Shown in pieces: positions 7,154 to 13,492 of a stretch of 25,623 nt of DNA (its first letter is position 1; every line of letters starts with the position of its first letter). The stretch is from a virus. The notes under the pieces were generated by a model. It searched no databases. It saw only the letters and a list, made by a program, of their open reading frames with translations, and was not told the origin of the DNA. The position numbers were made by a program, and so were the translations under genes. The stretch is from positions 1-25,623 of the IMG/VR virus record IMGVR_UViG_3300037475_000027; one strand, written 5' to 3'.

Positions 7154-7473
7154 GAGAACGCGACATACAAGCCAAGGTCGTGGGCTACGCACGAAGTCAC
7201 GGTGTCATCGCACGGAAGCTGGACTTCGGCGAGGGTTGGCCCGATTACATGCTGCTGTACGAGGGGCGCATCCTGTTCATCGAATTCAAGGGCGCTGGCG
7301 GTCGTGTCCGTCCGTTGCAGGAGCACGTCCACAAGATTCTGCGAAAGCAGGGCTTCACGGTGCTGCTGATCGATGATGCCATGGAGGGCCAGTTGGCAGT
7401 CATGAAGTTCATTGCACAGCCGGTCAACAGTGTGGTAGACTACTCGGACATCACCAAAACACTCTGCAAATGA
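7150..7473 (+). CDS. VRR-NUC domain nuclease
   Basis: This 107-aa protein starts at ATG 7150 in an ATGA overlap. It is a stand-alone VRR-NUC domain of the PD-(D/E)XK superfamily: MRERDIQAKV with E3, a basic strand (VIARKLDF), GWPDYMLL with D32, FIEFKGAGG with E45 and K47, and the helix RPLQEHVHKIL with Q57. The length matches minimal phage VRR-NUC proteins. In this family such nucleases may cut branched DNA and often sit next to SNF2-type helicases, exactly as here. An alternative start at ATG 6985 with a GGAGG upstream would add 55 residues inside the preceding gene; the compact domain and the overlap favour 7150. Confidence 0.92.
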   Translation: MRERDIQAKVVGYARSHGVIARKLDFGEGWPDYMLLYEGRILFIEFKGAGGRVRPLQEHVHKILRKQGFTVLLIDDAMEGQLAVMKFIAQPVNSVVDYSDITKTLCK

Positions 7474-8849
7474 ACTGGAATCCACATCACTACCAAGAGG
7501 AGGCCATTGCCTTCGCCATGAAGCGCGACGGCTGCGGCCTCATGCTGGACCCCGGCATGGGCAAGACCTCGATCACCCTTGCCTGCATCGACATCCTGCG
7601 CAGCGCGGGCGAAATCAAGAAGACCCTCGTTGTCGCGCCCCTGCGGGTCTGCAACACCGTCTGGCCCGTGGAGGCACGCAAGTGGCAGGACTTCCATGCC
7701 CTGAAGGTCTGCAACCTGTGCGAGCACCCTACGAAGTTTCGCGGCGCGCTGATCAACGACCCGACTCACCATGTCTACTGCATCAACCCTGAGAGCTTGG
7801 TCAAGGTATTACCTTTGCTGGGTCCTGATTTTGATCTACTTGTGCTGGACGAGTCCACGAAGTTCAAGGACACGCAGACGCAACGCTTCAAGGCGCTGAA
7901 GAAAGTCCTGCACAACTTCAAGCGCCGCATGATCCTGACGGGCACACCCGTACCCAACGGACTGGCTGACCTGTTCGGACAGATGTACGTCGTTGACTTC
8001 GGCGGCTCGCTGGGCAAGTACGTGAGCCACTTCCGGATGGAGTTCATGCACCAACGACCGGGTGACGCCTACGGGTGGCACTTGAACCGTGGGGCACCGG
8101 ACATGATTTACAAGCGCGTTGCCAATCGGCTCATGCGCCTTGATGCCAAGGACCATCTTCAGATGCCGGAACTGGTGAACAATTTCATCACCGTCCAGTT
8201 GCCCGCCGCGCTGCGCAAGCAGTATGACGATCTGGAAGACGACTTTGTTTCCGAGATGGAGGATGTCAAGGTTGCCGTGTTCAACCCTGCCGCGCTGGGC
8301 TCCAAGCTGCGCCAGATGGCGAACGGGTTCATCTACGATAACCAAGGGGGCATGACCAACCGCCGCGCCTACCGCCTGCACAGCGAGAAGCTGGATGCCT
8401 TGCAGGAACTGGTGGAGGAGATGCAGGGTCGTCCCCTGTTCGTTGCCTACGAGTTCGAGGAAGACTGGGAGATGATCAGGGACCGCTTCAACGGTCAGGA
8501 CCTGCCGCTGGCTGTCAACCTTGGCAAGGAGAAGGACCCAGAGAAGGTCGTCCAGCAGTTCAACGCGGGGCTCCTGCCCTTGGTCGTTGCCCACCCAGCG
8601 AGCGTTGGGCACGGCCTGAACTTGCAGGAAGCATGCAACACCGTCTGTTGGTACGGGATCACGTGGAACCTCGAACACTACATCCAGTTCATCGACCGCG
8701 TGTATCGCCAAGGCCAGAAGGCAGCGACCGTCGTTGTGCATCACATCGTCTGCCAAGGCACCAAGGACGAAGACGTGACCAAGGCGCTCGAAGGCAAGGA
8801 CCGCACGCAAACCCGGTTTAATGACGCCATCAAGAAAGTGCGAGCATGA
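7470..8849 (+). CDS. SNF2-type DNA helicase/translocase
   Basis: This 459-aa superfamily 2 ATPase starts at ATG 7470 in an ATGA overlap with VRR-NUC. A Q-motif-like start (HHYQEEAI) is followed by Walker A DPGMGKTS (27-34), a DEAH-box equivalent VLDEST (125-130), motif III LTGTP (156-160), and in the second RecA domain VGHGLNLQ (motif V) and IDRVYRQGQK (motif VI with arginine fingers). This is the short phage SNF2 layout without accessory domains. It probably translocates on duplex DNA to remodel replication or recombination intermediates together with the neighbouring nuclease. It is unlikely to be the replicative fork helicase by itself. The stop overlaps the next ATG. Confidence 0.95.
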   Translation: MNWNPHHYQEEAIAFAMKRDGCGLMLDPGMGKTSITLACIDILRSAGEIKKTLVVAPLRVCNTVWPVEARKWQDFHALKVCNLCEHPTKFRGALINDPTHHVYCINPESLVKVLPLLGPDFDLLVLDESTKFKDTQTQRFKALKKVLHNFKRRMILTGTPVPNGLADLFGQMYVVDFGGSLGKYVSHFRMEFMHQRPGDAYGWHLNRGAPDMIYKRVANRLMRLDAKDHLQMPELVNNFITVQLPAALRKQYDDLEDDFVSEMEDVKVAVFNPAALGSKLRQMANGFIYDNQGGMTNRRAYRLHSEKLDALQELVEEMQGRPLFVAYEFEEDWEMIRDRFNGQDLPLAVNLGKEKDPEKVVQQFNAGLLPLVVAHPASVGHGLNLQEACNTVCWYGITWNLEHYIQFIDRVYRQGQKAATVVVHHIVCQGTKDEDVTKALEGKDRTQTRFNDAIKKVRA

Positions 8850-9514
8850 AAAGGGGGTTTGACCGTCTTGAACATCTTCCGTCTAGGCAACGCTTTAGAC
8901 AGTTGCCGCGTGGGAAGGCCATAGATAAGACAGTCCGCTTAGACGACGGCTCTGAGTGGTGTTTTGGGAGTTGGAACTGGGATTCCCATTGGCTTGCCCA
9001 TGCAGACATCAAACACCAACTAGGGGACAAGTACGACGAACTCCTACAGAAGTGGGAAGTAAAGAAGCAGGAATACCTTGATGCTTGGAGGCTTGAAGAT
9101 GCTATTTACAAGTCCGAGGTGCGCCATCGAGACCGAGCCAACAAGCACCTCGACTACTTCTCCAAAGGCATCAAGCGACTGCGCGCGGTCGGCGTGTTCA
9201 TCCAAAACTTGAATAGGCTTTGCACCCCTAAGCGTTACACCGAAATTGGTCACTACCTAGAAGACCCCTACTACATCGAACTCACTCACAAAAAGTTGCC
9301 CTGCATGACAATATCCACCAACGTTTTGATCCGCAGCATCTATGAAGATGTCTACAAGCCACTCCTTTCCGGCAAATTGAAGGTTGACAGGGCTCGCGTG
9401 GCTATCCAAGCAATGCAACAAATCTGCCACATGGCAGAGTTGCAGTTGGCCTACGAAGCCAGTCGCCGAGTGGGGAGCGACATCACAGTTGACATGCTGG
9501 AAAACCGTGCCTGA
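8846..9514 (+). CDS. Orphan 222-aa protein of lower GC
   Basis: ATG 8846 overlaps the helicase stop (ATGA). The protein is basic and helical, with an N-terminal Trp-rich patch (EWCFGSWNWDSHWLAHAD), a long charged middle (KYDELLQKWEVKKQEYLDAW) and a hydrophobic C-terminal helix region (VAIQAMQQICHMAELQLAYEAS). No membrane segment, signal peptide or catalytic motif stands out. Sampled 60-base blocks are 43-53 percent GC, clearly below the neighbouring genes, and AT-rich codons such as TTA and AAA are more frequent. This suggests later acquisition, as in a moron or accessory gene at an operon end. I do not recognise the family. Confidence 0.82.
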   Translation: MKRGFDRLEHLPSRQRFRQLPRGKAIDKTVRLDDGSEWCFGSWNWDSHWLAHADIKHQLGDKYDELLQKWEVKKQEYLDAWRLEDAIYKSEVRHRDRANKHLDYFSKGIKRLRAVGVFIQNLNRLCTPKRYTEIGHYLEDPYYIELTHKKLPCMTISTNVLIRSIYEDVYKPLLSGKLKVDRARVAIQAMQQICHMAELQLAYEASRRVGSDITVDMLENRA

Positions 9515-9531
9515 CTGGGCTATACTGCCCA
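9498..9531 (+). promoter_or_regulatory. Putative promoter with palindromic operator upstream of the HTH gene
   Basis: A -35-like TGGAAA (9498-9503, four of six matches) is 17 bases from a -10-like TATACT (9521-9526). The -10 sits in the centre of the inverted repeat TGGGC-TATACT-GCCCA (9516-9531). Such a palindrome over the -10, 27 bases before a helix-turn-helix gene, is the usual place for an operator. That the downstream protein binds it is inference. Confidence 0.45.
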
Positions 9532-9557
9532 CTCATTCAACCTTAGAAAGACCGACA

Positions 9558-9815
9558 ATGGCAACCGTTACCCCGAAGGAGCCCAAGCCGCAAATCACGC
9601 TGCTGGAGGCCATCACCACTCTCACCGAAAAGCACGGCTCACAAGCCGAAGCATCGCGCCAGACTGGCATCAACAAAACCTATTGGTCCCGCCTCTCGGC
9701 AGGCATCAAGGACTGGCCCAGCGATGACACCCTTGCGAAGCTGGGCCTGCGTCGTAACGTGAGCTATGAATGGGTCCGCCAACCGCGTGGCAAGAAAGCA
9801 TCAGCACAAGGGTAA
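9558..9815 (+). CDS. Small helix-turn-helix protein, putative repressor/regulator
   Basis: This 85-aa protein starts at ATG 9558; the longer in-frame ORF would run back into the preceding gene. Residues 27-50 read as helix-turn-helix: GSQAEASRQTGINKTYWSRLS, where SQAEASRQTG is the first helix and turn and NKTYWSRL the recognition helix. The remainder is a short helix (SDDTLAKLGL) and a basic tail (RQPRGKKA). This is the size of Cro-like or YdaS-like single-domain regulators. The palindrome at 9516-9531 just upstream could be its own operator. It separates the replication operon from the secreted-protein genes, so it might control either. Confidence 0.8.
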   Translation: MATVTPKEPKPQITLLEAITTLTEKHGSQAEASRQTGINKTYWSRLSAGIKDWPSDDTLAKLGLRRNVSYEWVRQPRGKKASAQG

Positions 9816-9841
9816 ATGCCTAACCGGGCATCCCTGATAAG

Positions 9842-9850
9842 TGCTACAGT
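9842..9850 (+). promoter_or_regulatory. Putative extended -10 promoter for the secreted-protein genes
   Basis: TGCTACAGT matches TGnTAnnnT and resembles the TGATACAAT at 2641. It lies in the gap after the HTH gene, inside a CTGATA...TATCAG inverted repeat (9834-9859 region). No clear -35 is visible. A start of transcription near 9857 would place hairpin 9859-9874 at the very 5' end of the RNA. Confidence 0.35.
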
Positions 9851-9858
9851 TCGTATCA

Positions 9859-9907
9859 GCCGCTGGAAAGCGGCAACCGCTGCCGGGTCGGCTACCCGGT
9901 TTGTTCT
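9859..9907 (+). promoter_or_regulatory. Two GC hairpins in the leader of the first secreted-protein gene
   Basis: GCCGCT (9859-9864) pairs with AGCGGC (9869-9874) around a GGAA loop. CCGGGT (9883-9888) pairs with ACCCGG (9894-9899) around CGGCT and is followed by TTTGTTCT. The second hairpin could be a weak terminator or attenuator placed just before the ribosome binding site. It could equally be an RNA-stabilising structure. Confidence 0.4.
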
Positions 9908-9921
9908 CTAGGAATCATCAA

Positions 9922-10563
9922 ATGAAGCGCATTCTTCTCTCCCTCGTCGCACTGGCAGCAGCCAGCGCGTTTGCCGCTGGCAACACCTCCACGGGTGCCG
10001 TCGTCGGTGCCGTCGCAACTTCGGGTTCGGGCACCGGCTCGTCGCTGTCGATTGCCAGCCAGCAACAAACCGCCGCCCAGACCAACGGCCAAGCATCGAC
10101 GTTCACGGGCTTCCCCACCACGACCGCCACCAGCGGCGTGCAGGGCTCCACGAACACCAGCACTTCCAGCCTGTCGGCCAACCTGTCCAGCGGCACGGGC
10201 GCTGGCGGCGCAGTGGCAGCGGGCACCTCGTCGGCCACGGCCAGCAACAGCACGGCCATCGGCATCAACGGCCTGACCCCTGCAACGTCGGCTTCGGGTT
10301 CGGGCGCTTCGGTGTCCAACTCGGCCACCGCTGCGGGTACCGACGGCTTTGCGATCCGCAACGGCTCGTCGGCCACGAACTATCAGGCCAACACCGCAGC
10401 CAGCTACAACTGGTTCACGCAAGCCGCTTCCAGCGGTGGCACGGCAACGGCAGGCGCTGCCACCGTGCAGCCGGGCTTCGGCAACCTGACGTTCGGCGCT
10501 GCTGGCGGTTTCATCGTCAACACTGGCGCTGCTGGCGCCACGGGCACCGCAACGACCCCGTAA
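9922..10563 (+). CDS. Secreted Ser/Thr/Ala/Gly-rich low-complexity protein
   Basis: This 213-aa protein starts at ATG 9922 with AGGA about nine bases upstream. Residues 1-18 are a Sec-type signal peptide (MKRILLSLVALAAASAFA) with likely cleavage at AFA/AG. The mature chain is nearly all Ser, Thr, Ala, Gly and Asn, with irregular repeats such as SGSG and SSATASNS. There is one more structured-looking stretch near the end (NYQANTAASYNWFTQ, then FGNLTFGAAGGFIV). There are no cysteines and few charges. It would be exported to the periplasm or beyond. The composition recalls adhesin or fibre-like passenger proteins, but no family is recognised. A strong terminator follows, so it can be transcribed separately from the next gene. 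Confidence 0.82.
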   Translation: MKRILLSLVALAAASAFAAGNTSTGAVVGAVATSGSGTGSSLSIASQQQTAAQTNGQASTFTGFPTTTATSGVQGSTNTSTSSLSANLSSGTGAGGAVAAGTSSATASNSTAIGINGLTPATSASGSGASVSNSATAAGTDGFAIRNGSSATNYQANTAASYNWFTQAASSGGTATAGAATVQPGFGNLTFGAAGGFIVNTGAAGATGTATTP

Positions 10564-10585
10564 TCCACACGGAAGACGGACAACC

Positions 10586-10611
10586 AAAGGGGGCCACTGT
10601 GCCCCCTTTTT
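10586..10611 (+). terminator. Rho-independent terminator after the first secreted-protein gene
   Basis: AAAGGGGGC (10586-10594) pairs with GCCCCCTTT (10601-10609) around a CACTGT loop, and the T-run continues to 10611. This is a strong intrinsic terminator on the + strand. The A-run at its 5' side gives some terminator character on the - strand as well, though no minus-strand gene needs it here. Confidence 0.85.
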
Positions 10612-10635
10612 CAAAACAACCAACCGGAAATCATC

Positions 10636-11283
10636 ATGAAGCGTTCACTTGTCACCCTTGCCCTGCTGGCTGCATTCGCTGCCAATGCTCAGGACAGCAA
10701 CTCCAACAGCACGGCCAACGCTGGCGCGTCCTCCAACCCCGTTGTCTCCAACGGCACCTCCAACTCGTCCAGCGGCGTCAGCGGCGTTGTGGCTGCATCT
10801 TCCAGCGATCCGAACAACTCGGCCACGCAGATGATCCAACTCAACACCTTCAACCCTGACCAGACGCATGCGACCGTTGACAGCACCTCCACCCAGAACA
10901 GTGTCGTATCCGGAGGCGTCACCAACCGCAACATCAACGAAGGCACCAGCACCCAGAACGTCCACTACAGCGGAAGCCAGACTGTCAAGAACGTCCCCGG
11001 TATCGCTATGTCTGGACCTGCTTCTGGACCTTGCACCGGGGCCAGCGGTGGTATCGGCCTCGCGGGACCCGGATGGGGTGTGGGTCTTAACGGTTCGGCG
11101 GTGATGGACGATTGCCGGATGCGCGAGAACACGCGGGTGCTGGGCATGGGCATGCAGTCGCTGGACGGCGCCGCCAACCCGCAGGAGAAGGGCGAAGCCA
11201 CGGTGATGTTCATGGATGCCATGCGCGGTCTGGCCGCGTACAACCGCACGCTGATCGACAAGGCAACGAAGGAGTCCAAGTAA
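10636..11283 (+). CDS. Secreted phage protein with a C-terminal PC...DDC domain
   Basis: This 215-aa protein starts at ATG 10636. Residues 1-19 form a signal peptide (MKRSLVTLALLAAFAANAQ). Residues 20-110 are Ser/Asn/Thr-rich low complexity, similar in style to the previous protein. From about residue 118 there is a distinct domain: VPGIAMSGPASGPCTGASGG, then GPGWGVGLNGS, then MDDCRMREN. It has two cysteines likely to form a disulfide, followed by a Met-rich helix region. Secreted phage and prophage proteins with a Pro-Cys, Gly-rich, Asp-Cys-x-x-Arg arrangement are familiar to me from lysis-proximal regions, with no known function. It ends in an overlap with the next gene (TAATG). Confidence 0.82.
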   Translation: MKRSLVTLALLAAFAANAQDSNSNSTANAGASSNPVVSNGTSNSSSGVSGVVAASSSDPNNSATQMIQLNTFNPDQTHATVDSTSTQNSVVSGGVTNRNINEGTSTQNVHYSGSQTVKNVPGIAMSGPASGPCTGASGGIGLAGPGWGVGLNGSAVMDDCRMRENTRVLGMGMQSLDGAANPQEKGEATVMFMDAMRGLAAYNRTLIDKATKESK

Positions 11284-11567
11284 TGAAGCGCGCTGCCCTG
11301 CTCCTTGCACTGGTGGCGCCCTTTGCCGTCAGTGCCCAAGGCTTCTCTGATCACACGACCTGCTATAGCTGGAACGGCGGCAACCACTCATCCGGTTCGT
11401 TCATCCAGTGCGACACCTACAAGGTGGCAGAGAAGCGGTCGGCACCGCTGCCAGCACCCGTGGTCCAGTCGCCCGTCATGATGCCGATGGCAGCGCCTGT
11501 GACCTGTGCGCCGCCGCCCAAGCCAGTGGTGACCAAGCGGAAGCACAAGCCGTTGCCCAAGTGTTAA
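11283..11567 (+). CDS. Small secreted Pro-rich protein
   Basis: This 94-aa protein starts at ATG 11283, sharing one base with the preceding TAA. Residues 1-18 form a signal peptide (MKRAALLLALVAPFAVSA) with cleavage before QGF. The mature part has an N-terminal Cys-containing segment (HTTCYSWNGGNHSSGSFIQCD). A Pro-rich region follows (PLPAPVVQSPVMMPMAAP, then PPPKPVV), and a basic end (KRKHKPLPKC) closes the chain. Four cysteines suggest disulfides in the periplasm. Pro-rich secreted proteins of this size occur among o-spanins, but there is no lipobox cysteine at the cleavage site, so that call is not supported. An intrinsic terminator begins ten bases after the stop. Confidence 0.8.
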   Translation: MKRAALLLALVAPFAVSAQGFSDHTTCYSWNGGNHSSGSFIQCDTYKVAEKRSAPLPAPVVQSPVMMPMAAPVTCAPPPKPVVTKRKHKPLPKC

Positions 11568-11576
11568 ACACGGATT

Positions 11577-11596
11577 AGGCCCTTCGGGGCCTTTTT
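11577..11596 (+). terminator. Rho-independent terminator between convergent operons
   Basis: AGGCCC (11577-11582) and GGGCCT (11587-11592) pair around a stable TTCG tetraloop, followed by a T-run to 11596. It ends the + strand secreted-protein unit. Its last base is also the first base of the minus-strand gene's stop codon complement. On the - strand no T-run follows, so stopping of late transcripts here would be weaker. Confidence 0.88.
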
Positions 11597-13116
11597 CATG
11601 CGTCTTCCTCAATCTCTTCCTTGAGTTTCTTGCGCTGGGCTTCCGCGATGATCGGCGCGTAGGCCGCTTTCATGAAGGCCAGATCAGCCGCGCTGCCAGC
11701 CGTCCCGCCCGGCCTCCAACGCCCGGTTCCAGCCATCCCCGTGCTGCCAGAACCGCTCAGGAGCCCTTGGGCCATACCTACCCCGCCTGAGCCCCCTTGC
11801 GCGCCTCCTGCGCCTCCTGCGCCGCCCATGAGCGCGTTGGTGACGGCGCCTGAGCCGTACTTGGCGACCAAGCCAGCCAGTTGCGGGTTCATGCCCGATC
11901 CGCTCAGGCCCGTTCCGGCCAGCGAGGCGAGCCCGGAGCCCAGCGCAGCGCGCTTCCAGTCGCCGCCAGACGCCGCAGCGCCAGCGCCGCTCAGGCCAGC
12001 GCTCACCGCTGCCTTGCTGGCCCACGCGGGCATACCCGTCGCGCCAGACAGCGCCGCGCCACCGTAGGCGCCAGCACCGCCAGACAGGCCACCCAGCGCA
12101 GCGCCCTTGAGCACGCCCTGCCAGCCGCCGCCGTTCAGGCCACCGCTGACACCGCCTTGGATCGCGCCCAGAACGGCGGCTTGTTCGACGGCGGAGAGGC
12201 CACCCCAGATTGCCGCCGCCTGCGGACCCAACGCGCTGGCGACGGCGCCAGAGACGCCAGAGAGCCCTGCTCCCGTGCCAGCCGCCGCAGCACCAGTACC
12301 AGCCGCCGTGCCAGCAGCCGAGCCAGCCGCCGCACCAGAAGCCGCACCGCCGCCAGAGGCAGCAGCGCCAGCACCCGCAGCGCCCACGCCTGCGAGCCCG
12401 GCACTGGCAACCAGTGCGGCACCGATGATGGCGACCTTGGCAGGTCCGTGCTCGGCCAGCCACGAGCCCTTTTCAGCGGCATGGCTGACGGTCGGGTCGT
12501 TGACGGCGCGCAGCGTGCCGCCGTCGTTCTTGTACAAGGTCGTTGCGGCTTCACGTGCATCCCCTGTTCCACCCCAGCCGCCCGTCAGGGCCTTCAGGGT
12601 GACGTAGTTCTGGCCCTCGTTCTCCAGCGCCTTGCGGGTGTTCTCGATCTGGCCTGCGTCGTCCAGTCGGTAGTTCGAGAGGTCGAAGCCCATGCGCTGC
12701 GCGATGGTCTTGAGTTGTTCCGGCGTCTCGTTGCCGCCGCCGATGTAGGTCGGGTCGAACTGCTTCAGGCCCGTGGTGACGCCGCCATAGTCGGCCACCT
12801 TGCCCAGCGCGTTGAACTTGTCCCAGCCTGCCTGACTGGACACGTCGTAGGTGGGTGCCTTGGTGGTCGTGCTGTAGGTCAGCGGGGAGCCACCCGCCAA
12901 GCCGTACGTGTCCTTGAAGTAGTTGTTGTAGTTGGCCTGCATCTCAGGGCTCATGCCGCCCGACATGCCCGACTGGGCAGCGGGCGACGAGAGCCCTACC
13001 TGATCGCCGCCCGCCTGCCCGCCCATGGCAAGCTCCTGCTTGCGCATGAGGGCCTGCATGGACGCCTCGTTCGCGTCCATGGGCTTTCCGGGATACCAAC
13101 CGAAGTCATCGGCCAT
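11596..13116 (-). CDS. Large Ala/Gly-rich virion protein, probable DNA-ejection protein
   Basis: The start is ATG at 13116, preceded by GGAGG six bases upstream and overlapping the previous gene as TAATG; a GTG 15 bases upstream is less likely. The 506-aa product has a polar N-terminal third (Gln/Met/Gly, then YNNYFKDTYG and alpha-helical segments). From about residue 225 it is a very long Ala/Gly/Ser region with many GxxxG-type spacings and hydrophobic patches (AKVAIIGAALVASAGLAG, then AAIWGGLSAVEQAAVLGAI). The C-terminus is charged (EAQRKKLKEEIEEDA). Composition and place at the end of the virion operon fit internal proteins that enter the host envelope during DNA ejection. That role is inferred from composition and synteny only. 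Confidence 0.72.
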   Translation of the reverse strand: MADDFGWYPGKPMDANEASMQALMRKQELAMGGQAGGDQVGLSSPAAQSGMSGGMSPEMQANYNNYFKDTYGLAGGSPLTYSTTTKAPTYDVSSQAGWDKFNALGKVADYGGVTTGLKQFDPTYIGGGNETPEQLKTIAQRMGFDLSNYRLDDAGQIENTRKALENEGQNYVTLKALTGGWGGTGDAREAATTLYKNDGGTLRAVNDPTVSHAAEKGSWLAEHGPAKVAIIGAALVASAGLAGVGAAGAGAAASGGGAASGAAAGSAAGTAAGTGAAAAGTGAGLSGVSGAVASALGPQAAAIWGGLSAVEQAAVLGAIQGGVSGGLNGGGWQGVLKGAALGGLSGGAGAYGGAALSGATGMPAWASKAAVSAGLSGAGAAASGGDWKRAALGSGLASLAGTGLSGSGMNPQLAGLVAKYGSGAVTNALMGGAGGAGGAQGGSGGVGMAQGLLSGSGSTGMAGTGRWRPGGTAGSAADLAFMKAAYAPIIAEAQRKKLKEEIEEDA

Positions 13117-13334
13117 TAGCGCCTCCAGCACTCCCTTGGGAGGATCAGACGAGGGTGGCGCTCAACACGTGCGCGCCATTCACGGCAGTAGCGTTGGTGC
13201 TCACGCCATTGCCGATGGCGCTCGCGTTGGTCCCACTGGGGTTGGTGTGGGTTCTGGTCCCTCAGGTCGTAGCGCTGCTGTGCGTAAACCGGGATTACCA
13301 GACAGGCAACAAAGAGAGCGAGGAGCCAGCGCAT
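13116..13334 (-). CDS. Small secreted Arg/His-rich protein
   Basis: The ATG at 13334 overlaps the previous stop (TGATG) and has GGAGG seven bases upstream, giving 72 aa. Residues 1-18 look like a signal peptide (MRWLLALFVACLVIPVYA) with cleavage before QQ. The mature chain is extraordinarily rich in Arg, His, Gln, Trp and Glu (WDQRERHRQWREHQRYCREW). It ends ECWRR, with two cysteines. It could be a periplasmic factor in lysis or envelope disruption, since it follows a two-helix membrane protein. There is no good lipobox, so I do not call it a spanin lipoprotein. It is absent from any simple long-ORF view because the frame is open further upstream. Confidence 0.72.
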   Translation of the reverse strand: MRWLLALFVACLVIPVYAQQRYDLRDQNPHQPQWDQRERHRQWREHQRYCREWRARVERHPRLILPRECWRR

Positions 13335-13492
13335 CACAACCTCCACACAACGGTGCCCGCCAGCGCAGCGAGCACGCAGAAGGCGAGGCCCGCCGCCAGC
13401 AGATTGAACCGTGGCGGGCTTGGGGTGTTGAGCGTTGCCAGCACGAACAACACCAGCGCCACCACCAGAAAGACAACAGTGATGATGTTCAT
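13334..13492 (-). CDS. 52-aa membrane protein with two helices, possible holin
   Basis: The ATG at 13492 is in an ATGA overlap with the preceding gene and the TGA overlaps the next ATG, so it is fully coupled. The 52-aa product is nearly all hydrophobic: helix one at residues 3-20 (IITVVFLVVALVLFVLA), a short TPSPPR turn, and helix two at about 29-49 (FNLLAAGLAFCVLAAL), ending in WRL. Two-helix hairpins of this size include class II-type holins, and the neighbour is secreted, which would fit a lysis pair. However, small PSPP-x-NLLA membrane proteins of unknown role are also common in phages. Holin is therefore only a candidate. Confidence 0.75.
   Translation of the reverse strand: MNIITVVFLVVALVLFVLATLNTPSPPRFNLLAAGLAFCVLAALAGTVVWRL

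Noticed and set aside
7836-8810. A 324-aa minus-strand frame opposite the SNF2 helicase
   Set aside because: The + strand has intact helicase motifs; the minus frame has no start context and no recognisable domain.
9489-9526. TTGACA at 9489-9494 as -35 box for TATACT at 9521
   Set aside because: Spacing is 26 bases, too long for a sigma70-type promoter; TGGAAA at 9498 gives 17 bases instead.
11283-11567. Outer-membrane spanin (Rz1-like) call for the Pro-rich secreted protein
   Set aside because: The signal peptide ends VSA/QG without a lipobox cysteine and there is no overlapping inner-membrane spanin gene.
11881-13119. A 412-aa open frame on the + strand opposite the Ala/Gly-rich gene
   Set aside because: It is the antisense shadow of a GC-rich repetitive gene; the protein is Arg/Ala/Ser nonsense-like, lacks a ribosome binding site and would break the late operon.
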